DNA of 64,000 bases from Paramicrobacterium humi (GCF_900105715.1 NZ_FNRY01000001.1:558001-622000); one strand, 5' to 3'. Numbered from the stretch's first letter, positions 1 through 8,120 are shown. Program-made: numbers and translations. Notes: a model not told the origin generated them from the letters alone.

Positions 1-273
1 GAGAGCGAGGCCGAACATGAGCGTGCGCTTCGCGCCGAGTCGGCTCGAGAGCCAGCTTGTGAAGAACATCGCGACTCCCGTGACGGCGAGGTAGCTCGTG
101 AAGAGCATCTCGGTCTCGGTCGGCGTCGCGTCGAGATCCGCCGCGATGCTGGGCAGGATCGGGTCAACCAGCCCGATGCCCATGAATGCGATGACGGCGG
201 CGAAGGCCACCGCCCACACCGACTTGGGCTGCGTCAGGATGCTGCGCATGCCACCGTCCGAGGCTGCTGTCAC
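1..273 (-). CDS. MFS transporter, N-terminal part (runs off window)
   Basis: Only the first 91 codons are in the window; the rest lies beyond position 1. The start is a GTG at 271-273, preceded at good spacing by an AGAAGGAG ribosome binding site. The translated part opens with a short polar tail, then hydrophobic helices around GIGLVDPILPSIAADL and FTSYLAVTGVAMFFTSW and the loop SSRLGAKRT, matching the major facilitator motif-A region of drug or sugar exporters. It starts 5 bp after the MarR gene on the same strand, so the two are probably one operon with the MarR protein controlling the pump. The substrate cannot be told. Confidence 0.8.
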   Translation of the reverse strand, partial: MTAASDGGMRSILTQPKSVWAVAFAAVIAFMGIGLVDPILPSIAADLDATPTETEMLFTSYLAVTGVAMFFTSWLSSRLGAKRTLMFGLAL

Positions 274-278
274 GAAAA

Positions 279-779
279 CTACTCCTTCTGTTCGCTCGGC
301 TTCTTGAGGTCCACCGACGTTCGTTCGTTCACAAGCCGGAGCGTCCGCGCGATCATGTCGATCTCGTCGGCGCCGAGCCCGTGGAAGTACGGCGCGAGCG
401 CGCGGCCGATTCGGGCTCGCCACTCTCCCAGTGCTGCTCGGCCGTCATCGGTGACCTCGAGCAGCTGTGCCCGCGCGTCCTGCGGATCGCTCACGCGCGT
501 GATCCAGCCGAGCGACTCGAGATGGTTGATGATCTTTGTCATCGTCGGCTGCGACACCCGCGACTGGCGAGCGAGCTCGCCCAGTCGGGAGGGACCGATC
601 GCGTCGAGCGCGGAGACCGTGCGCCACACCGCCGGGTTCTGCGGATCCACGATCGCCTGCGCCGCCAGTCGGGTCAGGCGATGAGCGGAGATCACGAGGT
701 CGGTGATGAGCAGCTCGGGCTGGAGCGCCGCCTCGTTCTCGTTGCGGAACTCGTCGGGCACGGCATCCATCATATGCAT
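279..779 (-). CDS. MarR-family transcriptional regulator
   Basis: A 166-residue protein with the usual length and winged-helix layout of MarR dimers. The helix-turn-helix lies around residues 60-90 (SRLGELARQSRVSQPTMTKI), followed by the wing containing DPQDARAQLL and a C-terminal dimerisation helix. It is immediately upstream of an MFS exporter, the classic arrangement for a ligand-released repressor of an efflux pump. The start is uncertain: ATG codons lie at 777-779, 771-773 and 768-770 and none has a clear ribosome binding site. An AT-rich stretch (TAGATAGATAGGCT) directly upstream could be a -10 region for a leaderless transcript or part of an operator. Confidence 0.85.
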   Translation of the reverse strand: MHMMDAVPDEFRNENEAALQPELLITDLVISAHRLTRLAAQAIVDPQNPAVWRTVSALDAIGPSRLGELARQSRVSQPTMTKIINHLESLGWITRVSDPQDARAQLLEVTDDGRAALGEWRARIGRALAPYFHGLGADEIDMIARTLRLVNERTSVDLKKPSEQKE

Positions 780-817
780 AGCCTATCTATCTAATCAAAT
801 CGCGGCGGAAAATGCGA

Positions 818-849
818 CAGGGTCCCGCTCCAATCGGAGCGGGACCCTG
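818..849 (-). terminator. Rho-independent terminator after rplJ-rplL
   Basis: A perfect 14-bp stem (CAGGGTCCCGCTCC with its complement) closes a 4-base loop AATC. On the minus strand it lies 33 bp past the rplL stop and is followed by a short T-rich stretch (GCATTTTCC). It separates the ribosomal operon from the MarR gene downstream. Confidence 0.85.
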
Positions 850-881
850 CGCGTTCACGTGTTCCCCCTTGCGGGGCGTGA

Positions 882-1271
882 TTACTTGAGCGTGACGGTG
901 GCGCCGGCCTCTTCGAGAGCAGCCTTCGCCTTCTCGGCAGCTTCCTTGTTCGCACCCTCGAGCACAGCCTTCGGGGCGCCGTCGACGAGACCCTTGGCGT
1001 CGCCGAGGCCGAGCGAGGTGAGCTCGCGGACGACCTTGATGACCTGGATCTTCTTGTCGCCAGCAGCCTCGAGGATGACGTCGAAGTCGGACTTCTCCTC
1101 GACCTCTTCCTCAGCAGCGCCAGCAGCGGCCGGGGCACCGGCAGCAACGGCGACGGGGGCAGCGGCGGTGACCTCGAAGGTCTCCTCGAACGCCTTGACG
1201 AACTCGTTGAGCTCGATGAGCGAGAGCTCCTTGAAGGCCTCGATGAGCTCCTCAGTTGACAGCTTTGCCAT
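882..1271 (-). CDS. rplL: 50S ribosomal protein L7/L12
   Basis: A 129-residue stalk protein. The N-terminal dimerisation part ([20 protein letters not shown]) is followed by an Ala/Gly/Glu hinge and the C-terminal factor-binding domain, with EKSDFDVIL, the conserved [13 protein letters not shown] and [14 protein letters not shown]. It binds L10 in multiple copies and recruits EF-Tu and EF-G to the ribosome. An upstream in-frame start exists 10 codons earlier, but the ATG at 1269-1271 has an AAGGAG site at good spacing and gives the canonical N-terminus. It follows rplJ by 47 bp in one operon. Confidence 0.98.
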   Translation of the reverse strand: MAKLSTEELIEAFKELSLIELNEFVKAFEETFEVTAAAPVAVAAGAPAAAGAAEEEVEEKSDFDVILEAAGDKKIQVIKVVRELTSLGLGDAKGLVDGAPKAVLEGANKEAAEKAKAALEEAGATVTLK

Positions 1272-1318
1272 TGTTTTCTCCTTGTTGTTTCGTGTACTCA
1301 CCGCGCGAAGGCTTGAAC

Positions 1319-1834
1319 CTACGCAGCGGACTCCTGCTTCTCACGCAGCGCGTCGACCGTGCGAACGGCCTTCGACAGCGGTGCGTTGAACAGATATGCG
1401 GCTCCGAACAGCGAGGCCTTGAAGGCACCGGCGAGCTTCGCCAGCATGACTTCGCGGGACTCGAGGTCGGCGAGCTTGCCTACCTCTTCGGCGGTCAGCG
1501 GGTTACCGTCGAAGTAACCGCCCTTGATCACCAGGAGAGGGTTCGCCTTGGCGAAGTTGCGCAGGCCCTTTGCGACGGCGACAGGGTCACCGTGCACGAA
1601 GGCGATAGCGGACGGTCCGGCGAGCTCCGCGTCAAGCGAGGAGATGCCGGCGTTGTTCGCCGCGATCTTGGTCAGCGTGTTCTTCACCACGGCAAAGGTT
1701 GCGTCCGCACTGATTGACTTGCGCAGCTCCTTGAGCTGGCCAACAGTGAGGCCGCGGTACTCGGTCAGCAGAACGGCGCTCGAGCTCTGGAACTTGTCCG
1801 TGAGCTCGGCAACCGCGGCTTCCTTGTTCGCCAT
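1319..1834 (-). CDS. rplJ: 50S ribosomal protein L10
   Basis: A 171-residue protein carrying the L10 signature region ([26 protein letters not shown]) and a C-terminal helical tail that binds L7/L12. It anchors the stalk on 23S rRNA and, in many bacteria, represses its own operon by binding the mRNA leader. The ATG at 1832-1834 is preferred over a GTG two codons upstream because AAGGAG lies 5 bases before the ATG and abuts the GTG. The long leader upstream carries an attenuator-like hairpin, consistent with L10 autoregulation. Confidence 0.98.
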   Translation of the reverse strand: MANKEAAVAELTDKFQSSSAVLLTEYRGLTVGQLKELRKSISADATFAVVKNTLTKIAANNAGISSLDAELAGPSAIAFVHGDPVAVAKGLRNFAKANPLLVIKGGYFDGNPLTAEEVGKLADLESREVMLAKLAGAFKASLFGAAYLFNAPLSKAVRTVDALREKQESAA

Positions 1835-1840
1835 GGCCAC

Positions 1841-2043
1841 TCCTTATGTATTCGTCTCCACGTCGCGGAAGCGACGTGTCCCTGAACCGTGGTGGCCCGC
1901 ACATGAAAAAAGCTCCGGCACAGGAGGCACGGAGCGTTTGCAGAGATTCTGCGAGAACTTCATTCCACCTGCGCGGGCCGTTCTCGTGGGAGAACCTTCG
2001 TGGATGCACCCGAGGGCACAGCACAGACCAGCGGTCTTTGGTT
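1841..2043 (-). promoter_or_regulatory. rplJ 5' leader (L10-leader type) with hairpins
   Basis: About 200 bases separate the predicted promoter from rplJ. On the minus strand the leader contains a GC hairpin followed by six T residues (1906-1935) and then an 8-bp stem (CACGTCGC / GCGACGTG, positions 1859-1878, TTCC loop) close to the ribosome binding site. L10 leaders of other bacteria bind the L10-L7/L12 complex and stop transcription or translation when stalk protein is in excess. Assignment rests on position and structure only; the L10-binding kink-turn was not traced. Confidence 0.6.
1906..1935 (-). terminator. Attenuator hairpin in rplJ leader
   Basis: On the minus strand GCTCCG (1935-1930) and CGGAGC (1917-1912) form a stem with a 12-base interior that may pair further, followed at once by TTTTTT (1911-1906). 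It lies about 70 bases before the rplJ start and inside its leader, so it fits a regulated terminator rather than the end of a gene. Confidence 0.6.
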
Positions 2044-2049
2044 TCCCCC

Positions 2050-2078
2050 AGACTACGGCATGACCGACAGACTCACAA
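2050..2078 (-). promoter_or_regulatory. Predicted housekeeping promoter for rplJ-rplL
   Basis: On the minus strand TTGTGA (2078-2073) and TAGTCT (2055-2050) are separated by exactly 17 bases. They match a -35 close to consensus and a TANNNT -10, and place the start of transcription near 2043. Confidence 0.6.
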
Positions 2079-2106
2079 ATCGATGCTGAGGCGGAGATCG
2101 CAGAAC

Positions 2107-2565
2107 TCAGCCCCATCGCGCCCTCTCGACGCTCAGCATCAGCACCGACAGGCGCGGATCCGCCCAGTACGCGTCAAGACCCAGGACTCTGTCTCCCGTT
2201 TCCCAGCTGAGACGCGGCGCACCGTGAGTTCCGAATTCGCGCTTCGGCACGTCGAGCAGGGTTGACACTTCCACCGTCGCCGCCGCGTGCAGCCACTCGA
2301 TTTCCTGGCGCGTGCCCTCCATCATCAGAACGATGGACTGCAGGGCTCCCCTGGCTGTCGTGACCCAGTGCCCGGCAACCCCGTCCCCTGACGTCACCAG
2401 CTCATGCATGCGGTCACCATCACTCATCTGTTCGCCATCGCCGGAGCCAGGGTGAAAACCAGCAGCGCTCAGCGCGATGCGTGCCTCACTCGTGTTTTCC
2501 GCCCACGGCACGGTCAGCAGGCGCTCGGCCAGGTCCCTGACCTGACGGACGTCCGGTCGGCTCAC
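2107..2565 (-). CDS. Hypothetical protein downstream of sensor kinase
   Basis: A 152-residue soluble-looking protein that I do not recognise. It has no signal peptide, membrane segment or clear motif; the composition is mixed with acidic stretches (SGDGEQMSDGDRMHELVTSG) and a C-terminal half rich in Trp, Leu and Arg. The GTG start at 2563-2565 overlaps the TGA stop of the histidine kinase (GTGA), so it is translationally coupled as the third gene of the two-component operon. This suggests, but does not prove, a role linked to the kinase, such as an accessory or sensory protein. Confidence 0.65.
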   Translation of the reverse strand: MSRPDVRQVRDLAERLLTVPWAENTSEARIALSAAGFHPGSGDGEQMSDGDRMHELVTSGDGVAGHWVTTARGALQSIVLMMEGTRQEIEWLHAAATVEVSTLLDVPKREFGTHGAPRLSWETGDRVLGLDAYWADPRLSVLMLSVERARWG

Positions 2566-4043
2566 TCCGGCGCCCCTTCCGTAAGCGGGAGCTCGATGCG
2601 GAACGTGGTAGAGCCGGGTTCGCTCGTGACGGATGCCGCTCCGCCGTGTGCCGCGGCGACACCCTGCACGATCGCGAGCCCCAGCCCCGTGCTCCCCGTC
2701 GCACGCGTGCGCGACGAATCGCCCCGCGCAAAGCGCTCGAAGACGGCGCCGACGAGGTCGGGATCGATGCCCGGGCCGTCATCGTGCACCGTGACGACAG
2801 CACGGCGCGCCTCCGACTCCCCCTCCACCGTCACGGACGCCGTCACGTTCGTGCCCGCAGGCGTGTGCACACGCGCGTTCGCGAGGAGATTCATGACGAT
2901 CTGGAACAGCCGCTGCCGGTCGCCGAGCACGACGACCGCTCCCCCGCCGTCGGCGATGCGCCACGAATGATCGGGCGCCGAAGCGCGAGCGTCGCTCACG
3001 GCGTCCGCGACGACGCTCGTCAGATCGACCGGCTCACGCTCGAGCTGCCGGCCCTCGTCGAGCCGGGCGAGCAGCAGCAGGTCTTCGACGATCGACGTCA
3101 TCCGCTGCGATTCGGACTCGATGCGGCCGAGGGCGTAGGCGGCATCCTCGGGAAGCTCCTGCCCGCCCATGCGCGTGAGCTCCGCGTAGCCCCGGATGGA
3201 GGCGAGGGGCGTGCGCAGCTCATGGCTGGCATCCGAGACGAAGCGGCGCACCTTGTCCTCGCTCGCCTGCCGCGCGGTGAGCGCATGGGAGACATGCTCG
3301 AGCATGCGATTGATGGCCGCGCCGACACGGCCGACCTCCGTGCTGTCGTCGGCATCGGCATCCGGCACCCGAACGGCGAGGGCGACCTCGCCGCGGTCGA
3401 GGGTCATGCTCGAGACGGCCGTCGCCGCTCCCGCGACGCGTTCGAGCGGCCGGAGGCTCAAGCGCACGAGCGCGTAGGCTCCCGCGCCGGCGAGCACGAG
3501 CGCGGTGACGGTCACGGCGAGAACGGCGAGGACGAGTTCGGAGATCGTCGCCTCGAGGTCGGCGAGCGGAAGGCCGACGATTATCGACACGTGGGAGTCG
3601 AGCTTGAGCGCGACGGCGCGGTAGTTGCCGAGCGTGGCGCCGAGATACACGGTTGTGGGAGCAGACCCGATATGGGCGTCCTGCAGCTCCGCGACCTGCC
3701 TGCCCGTGAGCACGGGGCTGTTCAGGTTCGAGTCGAGATAGGCCGCCGCGACGATCGTGCCGTCGACGCTCACGGCGCCGAGCGTCCCGACGGACTGGCC
3801 GAGCGTGCGGATGAAGTCCGGCGACGAGCTTCCCCCCGGCGGAGTCTGTCCGGGATCCGGCCCGACGGCGTCCGTCGACCGGGAGGTGGCCGCCGTGAGC
3901 TGCGCGTCGATGCGCCCCATGAGGATGGACTGCACGCTCACGACGCTCACGATGCCGATCACGAGGGCCGCGGTCGTGATCAGTGCGACGGTCGCCAGGA
4001 CGAGGGTCCGGCGAAGCGCCCAGGGTGAACGTCGCGCAGGCAC
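2562..4043 (-). CDS. Two-component sensor histidine kinase (HAMP type)
   Basis: A 493-residue membrane kinase. Membrane helices lie near residues 13-38 and 168-193 and enclose an extracytoplasmic sensor region of about 130 residues. A HAMP linker follows (SLRPLERV). The H-box SDASHELRTPLASIRGYAE contains the phosphorylated His274. ATP-binding boxes follow: N-box NLLANARVHTPAGT (about 385-398), G1 DDGPGID (421-427), F-box FERFARGDSS and G2 GSTGLGLAIV. It would autophosphorylate and pass phosphate to the response regulator encoded just upstream, whose stop is one base before this GTG start. The signal is unknown; the layout is like actinobacterial MprB/TcrY-type sensors. Confidence 0.95.
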   Translation of the reverse strand: MPARRSPWALRRTLVLATVALITTAALVIGIVSVVSVQSILMGRIDAQLTAATSRSTDAVGPDPGQTPPGGSSSPDFIRTLGQSVGTLGAVSVDGTIVAAAYLDSNLNSPVLTGRQVAELQDAHIGSAPTTVYLGATLGNYRAVALKLDSHVSIIVGLPLADLEATISELVLAVLAVTVTALVLAGAGAYALVRLSLRPLERVAGAATAVSSMTLDRGEVALAVRVPDADADDSTEVGRVGAAINRMLEHVSHALTARQASEDKVRRFVSDASHELRTPLASIRGYAELTRMGGQELPEDAAYALGRIESESQRMTSIVEDLLLLARLDEGRQLEREPVDLTSVVADAVSDARASAPDHSWRIADGGGAVVVLGDRQRLFQIVMNLLANARVHTPAGTNVTASVTVEGESEARRAVVTVHDDGPGIDPDLVGAVFERFARGDSSRTRATGSTGLGLAIVQGVAAAHGGAASVTSEPGSTTFRIELPLTEGAPE

Positions 4044-4044
4044 T

Positions 4045-4791
4045 TCAGTCAGCGGCCTTCAGCATGTAGCCTGCGCCGCGCACGGTGTGGATCATGGGCG
4101 TGCGCCCGTTGTCGATCTTCTTCCGCAGGTAGGAGATGTACAGCTCGACGACGCTCGCCTTGCCGTCGAACTCGTAGCTCCACACGCGATCGAGAATCTG
4201 CGCCTTGCTGAGCACGCGGCGCGGGTTCCGCATGAGGAACCGCAAGAGCTCGAACTCGGTCGCCGTGAGATCGATCTGCTGCCCCGCACGGCTCACTTCG
4301 TAACTGTCCTCGTCGAGAGTGAGGTCGCCCACGGTGATGACGGAGTCCGCCGCGGGGGCGGTGAGCGCGGTGCGTCGGATGAGTCCGCGCAGCCGGGCGA
4401 CGACCTCCTCGAGACTGAACGGCTTCGTCACGTAGTCGTCGCCGCCGGCCGTGAGACCCGCGATCCGGTCGTCGAGCGAGTCCTTCGCCGTGAGGAACAG
4501 CACGGGCACGTCGTCGCCGGCGGTGCGCAGTCGCTGCAGCACGCTCATGCCGTCGAGATCGGGCAGCATGATGTCGAGGATGACGACGTCTGGGCGGAAG
4601 TCGCGCACGACGTTGAGCGCCTGCTCCCCGCTTGCGGCCGTTCGCACGTCCCAGCCCTCATACTTGAGAGCCATCTTCATGAGGTCGGTGAGACTCGGCT
4701 CGTCGTCGACCGCCAGCACGCGGATGGGCGAACCGTCGGGGTGCGTGAGCTTGGTTGCGACAGCGGGAGACGCAGAAGGATAGTTGCTCAT
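4045..4791 (-). CDS. OmpR/PhoB-family response regulator
   Basis: A 248-residue regulator. The receiver domain (about 22-135) has the acidic pair D29-D30, phospho-acceptor D73 in VVILDIMLPD, T101 and K123 (YVTKPF). The C-terminal winged helix carries the OmpR signature (LTATEFELLRFLMRNPRRVLS, then YISYLRKKI). A tail of about 22 residues precedes the receiver. It would be phosphorylated by the kinase encoded one base downstream and act on DNA. The ATG is preceded closely by GGAG. It is divergent from the DHA2 efflux pump across a 197-bp gap, so it could also act on that promoter, but the visible operators there look MarR-like. Confidence 0.95.
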   Translation of the reverse strand: MSNYPSASPAVATKLTHPDGSPIRVLAVDDEPSLTDLMKMALKYEGWDVRTAASGEQALNVVRDFRPDVVILDIMLPDLDGMSVLQRLRTAGDDVPVLFLTAKDSLDDRIAGLTAGGDDYVTKPFSLEEVVARLRGLIRRTALTAPAADSVITVGDLTLDEDSYEVSRAGQQIDLTATEFELLRFLMRNPRRVLSKAQILDRVWSYEFDGKASVVELYISYLRKKIDNGRTPMIHTVRGAGYMLKAAD

Positions 4792-4911
4792 AGCTCCAGT
4801 ATCCGCGGCGGCCTATGAGAAACCTATGTCTCGGCTTTGACCTTGCCGGAGGAGAGTCTCACGTCGGGCGCGGTTGCTGAGAAGTTACTGAGATGCGAAT
4901 GCAGAGCCGGG

Positions 4912-4953
4912 CTATTAGTTGCGATCGGTCAACTATATTTCTATAGTTAGTTG
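4912..4953 (+). promoter_or_regulatory. Efflux promoter with overlapping MarR-type operators
   Basis: TAGTTG (4916-4921), CAACTA (4930-4935) and TAGTTG (4948-4953) form two overlapping inverted repeats. The inner part is a perfect AACTATA-TTTC-TATAGTT palindrome (4931-4948). A promoter sits on top: TTGCGA (4919-4924), 17 bases, TATAGT (4942-4947). TAGTTG/CAACTA half-sites are typical for MarR repressors, and a MarR gene is the last gene of the operon this promoter would drive, so autoregulation is likely. Confidence 0.75.
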
Positions 4954-4988
4954 CTGAACACAACCATCTTGGACTGGAGCCTTCCCGC

Positions 4989-6722
4989 GTGACATCCGCT
5001 TCCCCCGCCGCCGACACGGCGACTTCTTCTTCACCATCACCCTCCGCGAAAATGTCGCACCGCGAGGTGCTGCAGGCGCTCTCGGGCCTGCTCATGGGCA
5101 TGTTCGTCTCGATCATCGCGGGCACGGTGGTGAGCAGCTCGCTGCCGATCATCATCGCGGACCTCGGCGGCACGCAGGCCTCGTTCACGTGGGTCGTCAC
5201 GGCCACCCTTCTGGCGACGACCGTATCGACGCCCATCTGGGGAAAGCTCGCGGACCTGTTCAACCGCAAGCTCCTGATTCAGATCTCGCTTGTCATCTTC
5301 GTCGCCTCCTCCGCGGCGGCCGGCTTCTCGCACGACCCAGGCACGCTCATCACGTTCCGCGTGTTCCAGGGCCTCGGCGCGGGCGGGCTCACGTCGTTGA
5401 GCCAGATCATCATGGCCGACATCCTCAGCCCGCGTGAGCGCGGCAAGTACATGGGCCTGTTCGGCGCCGTCATGGGCGTCGGAACGGTCGGCGGTCCGCT
5501 CCTCGGCGGCTTCCTCACCGACGCGATCGACTGGCGCTGGAACTTCTTCGTCGGCATCCCGTTCGCGATCGTCGCGATCCTGCTCCTCCAGAAGACGCTG
5601 CACCTGCCGAAGCTTCCCGAGCAGAAGGTGTCGATCGACTACATCGGAACCGTCCTGCTCGCCGCCGGTGTCTCTCTGCTCCTCATCTGGGTCAGCCTCG
5701 CAGGCAGCCAGTTCGACTGGTGGAGCACCGAGACGATCGTCATGGTCTCCGGCTCGCTCGTCATCCTCGCGATCTTCGTCATCGTCGAGTTCAAGGCGAA
5801 GAACCCGATCATCCCGTTGAGCCTCTTCAAGAACCGCACGTTCACGCTCGCTGTCGTCGGCAGCATCTCCGTTGGCGTCGCCATGTTCGGCACGTCGGTG
5901 TTCCTCAGCCAGTACATGCAGCTGGCCCGCGGCGCGAACGCGACGCAGTCGGGCCTCATGACGATCCCGATGATCGGCGGAATGCTGATCTCGTCCACCC
6001 TCATCGGCATGGTGATCAGCCGCACCGGTGTGTGGAAGCGCTACATGGTGCTCGGCTCGGTGCTGCTGACGATCGGCATGGTGCTCATGAGCACGATCGA
6101 GTACGACACAAACTTCGCGCTCGTCTCGCTCTACATGGTGCTGCTCGGCGCGGGCGTCGGAATGGTCATGCAGAACATGGTTCTCATCGTGCAGAACGCC
6201 GTTGACCCGAAGGAGCTCGGCGTCGCAAGCTCGGGCGTCGCGTTCTTCCGCAGCCTCGGCGGCACGGTCGGCATCTCCGCCCTCGGCGCGGTGCTCGGCT
6301 CGCAGGCGACAAGCCTCATGGCCGACCGCCAGAAGGACCTCATGGCCGCGATCATGAAGCTCGGCGAGAAGGGTCAGGCCGTCGCCGACGCGCTCACGAG
6401 CGGCCAGCTGCCGGAGATGAACTCCCTGCCGGAGAGCGTGCGGATCATCATCGAGTCGGTCTACGGTCAGGCTGTCGCGGACATCTTCCTCGTCGCCGCG
6501 CCCCTCGCCCTCGTGACGATCATCGCCATCGCGTTCCTGCCGAACCTCTCGCTCAGCACGCAGACGAACCACCAGCGCATGAGCTCGAAGACGGCGCACA
6601 CGGAATCGACGGCGGGCGACGAACTGGCCGACATCGCGGAGGCGAGCATCGCCGCGACACCGCGGACCGACTCTCTCGAGGTCGTGCGCGGCTCCGGCGA
6701 CGACGAGGCCCCCGCTCGCTAG
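4989..6722 (+). CDS. DHA2-family MFS multidrug exporter (14 TM)
   Basis: A 577-residue drug:proton antiporter. It has the DHA2 features: an N-terminal membrane region with SSSLPIIIADLGGTQASFTW, motif A GKLADLFNRK, motif C around GTVGGPLLGGFLTD, and about 14 hydrophobic helices, against 12 in DHA1 pumps. The cytoplasmic N-terminus (Ser/Ala-rich, about 25 residues) and acidic C-terminus (about 55 residues) are polar. The GTG start has GGAG about 10 bases upstream; an ATG 21 codons in has no binding site. It lies in an operon with the MarR gene one base downstream, under the palindromic promoter at 4912-4953. The exported compound is unknown. Confidence 0.93.
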   Translation: MTSASPAADTATSSSPSPSAKMSHREVLQALSGLLMGMFVSIIAGTVVSSSLPIIIADLGGTQASFTWVVTATLLATTVSTPIWGKLADLFNRKLLIQISLVIFVASSAAAGFSHDPGTLITFRVFQGLGAGGLTSLSQIIMADILSPRERGKYMGLFGAVMGVGTVGGPLLGGFLTDAIDWRWNFFVGIPFAIVAILLLQKTLHLPKLPEQKVSIDYIGTVLLAAGVSLLLIWVSLAGSQFDWWSTETIVMVSGSLVILAIFVIVEFKAKNPIIPLSLFKNRTFTLAVVGSISVGVAMFGTSVFLSQYMQLARGANATQSGLMTIPMIGGMLISSTLIGMVISRTGVWKRYMVLGSVLLTIGMVLMSTIEYDTNFALVSLYMVLLGAGVGMVMQNMVLIVQNAVDPKELGVASSGVAFFRSLGGTVGISALGAVLGSQATSLMADRQKDLMAAIMKLGEKGQAVADALTSGQLPEMNSLPESVRIIIESVYGQAVADIFLVAAPLALVTIIAIAFLPNLSLSTQTNHQRMSSKTAHTESTAGDELADIAEASIAATPRTDSLEVVRGSGDDEAPAR

Positions 6723-6723
6723 C

Positions 6724-7197
6724 ATGACGAGCATGACGACCCCACGTCCTGAGACGGACGCCGAAGTGGACGAAGCCATCGGCCAGGTCGAGGCGCAGTT
6801 CAACGAGATGTACAACCAGACGCGGCTCGTGCTCACGCGGCGCGCCGCCGAGGTGCACCCCGAACTCTCGATCTTCGGCTTCAAAGCGCTGCGCGTGCTG
6901 CAGCGCCAAGGCGAGTGCCCCCAGGGCGGGCTCGTCGAGGCGCTGCACGCCGACAAGGGCGTGGTCAGCAGGACCGTGCGTCACCTCGAGGAGCTGGGGC
7001 TCGTCGAGCGCACGACCGATGCCGACGATCGGCGCGTTCAGCTCGTCGCTCTGACCGAGGATGCGGGGCGCCGGCTCGAATCGGCGATGGCGAGTGACCG
7101 CACCGTGCTGCGGGACACCCTCATGGCGTGGGATGCCGAGGAGATCCGGCGACTGCGAGATCTGATCGCCAAGCTCAACGAGAGCCTCGCGGGCTGA
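6724..7197 (+). CDS. MarR-family regulator of the DHA2 pump
   Basis: A 157-residue winged-helix protein. The recognition region is around EALHADKGVVSRTVRHLEELG and the wing around TDADDRRVQLVALTEDA, both typical of MarR. It begins one base after the exporter stop, so it is co-transcribed. The palindromic sites in the promoter at 4912-4953 are the obvious target. An alternative ATG three codons in (6733) is possible. It is not closely similar to the MarR protein encoded at 279-779. Confidence 0.93.
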   Translation: MTSMTTPRPETDAEVDEAIGQVEAQFNEMYNQTRLVLTRRAAEVHPELSIFGFKALRVLQRQGECPQGGLVEALHADKGVVSRTVRHLEELGLVERTTDADDRRVQLVALTEDAGRRLESAMASDRTVLRDTLMAWDAEEIRRLRDLIAKLNESLAG

Positions 7198-8120
7198 GGG
7201 AACAGATCCGGCCCTCGCGAGGTTGACCTCGGCATGGAGCTCGTGCTGTACACCTCGGCGTTCTGCGCGCCGTGCGCGTCCGCGCGCGCGACGCTCGCAG
7301 AGGCGCAGCGGCTCGTCCCGCAGCTGCGCACGACCGAGAGGGACGTCGTCCGGTTCGAAACCGACGCGGTCGCCGACGGCATCCGATCCACCCCGACGAT
7401 CATCATGCGCTCCGCGGCGGGCGCCGAGCTGTTCCGGGCGACGGGCGCCCCGCGCATCGACCAGCTGCTCGCGGCCGTCGCGCGGTTCCTCGACGACTGA
7501 GCGCGGCGCCGCAGCGGCCGGCTCGCCGCGACGACGCCGCACGCGACGGTCATGATGATGCCCGCGACGATGCCGACGTACCCGAGCACCGTCGCGTAGC
7601 CGCCCGGCTGGCCCGGGTCGAGGAACGCATACGGGTACCAGCCCGTGACGACGCCGCGCACCATGGTGTAGCCGAGCCAGACGAGCGGAACCGCCGTGAT
7701 GCCGGCGACGCGCCGCCACGGCAGCAGGGGCTTTCCCGGTTTCGCGACCCATGCGCTCGCCACGAACAGCGCCCCGAACACGTGCAGCACCTCGTTCGCC
7801 CAGCTGTCGCCGTTTGTCGCGACGGCGCGCAGCGCGATGTTGTACACGGCGCCCGTCGTGAGCATATAGGTGACCGCCGACGAGAACACGCGGTCGTACC
7901 ACGGGGGATCCGCTGCGCGCCGGAAGGCGAACCACGCCCCCGCGGCGAGCGTGAGCGCCGTCACCGAATTGGACATCGTCGTGAAGTAACTGAAATAGTT
8001 CGCGGCGTGTTGGGCGACGTCGAGAGAATCGGTCTCGGCGGTGCGCACGAGTTCGGTGAAGATCGCCGCAATGAGAGTGCACGCCACAATCACGCGGACG
8101 ACCCCCACCCTCGTTCGCAT
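7038..8120 (-). CDS. Pr6Pr-family membrane protein with odd antisense tail
   Basis: The first 200 or so residues form a six-helix membrane protein of the Pr6Pr type, with the family pattern FSYFTTMSNSVTALTL, WYDRVFSSAVTYMLTTGAVY, VLHVFGALFVASAW and TGWYPYAFLDPGQPGGY. The function of the family is unknown. The start is the ATG at 8118-8120, after a GGGGGAAG about 17 bases upstream. The recognisable domain ends near 7500, but no in-frame stop occurs until 7038. The tail of about 150 Ser/Arg/Ala-rich residues therefore lies wholly antisense to the thioredoxin-like gene and to the end of the MarR gene. Either the stop was lost by a small indel or the tail is real. Confidence 0.7.
   Translation of the reverse strand: MRTRVGVVRVIVACTLIAAIFTELVRTAETDSLDVAQHAANYFSYFTTMSNSVTALTLAAGAWFAFRRAADPPWYDRVFSSAVTYMLTTGAVYNIALRAVATNGDSWANEVLHVFGALFVASAWVAKPGKPLLPWRRVAGITAVPLVWLGYTMVRGVVTGWYPYAFLDPGQPGGYATVLGYVGIVAGIIMTVACGVVAASRPLRRRAQSSRNRATAASSWSMRGAPVARNSSAPAAERMMIVGVDRMPSATASVSNRTTSLSVVRSCGTSRCASASVARADAHGAQNAEVYSTSSMPRSTSRGPDLFPQPARLSLSLAIRSRSRRISSASHAMRVSRSTVRSLAIADSSRRPASSVRATS
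7234..7500 (+). CDS. Small thioredoxin-like protein (CxxC)
   Basis: An 88-residue thioredoxin-fold protein. The active site FCAPC gives Cys11 and Cys14, directly after the first beta strand (ELVLYTS), and the family's cis-proline is visible in STPTIIM. The length fits a glutaredoxin or thioredoxin minimal domain without extra helices, probably acting in cytoplasmic thiol-disulfide exchange. The ATG follows a GAGGT-like site. It stands alone between the MarR gene and the convergent Pr6Pr gene. The antisense reading frame of Pr6Pr passes over all of it. Confidence 0.8.
   Translation: MELVLYTSAFCAPCASARATLAEAQRLVPQLRTTERDVVRFETDAVADGIRSTPTIIMRSAAGAELFRATGAPRIDQLLAAVARFLDD

Noticed and set aside
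5037-6956. A 639-codon open frame antisense to the DHA2 exporter
   Set aside because: Its product is a low-complexity Arg/Asp/Glu/His chain without hydrophobic core, the usual shadow of a high-GC gene. The opposite strand is a clear 14-helix transporter.
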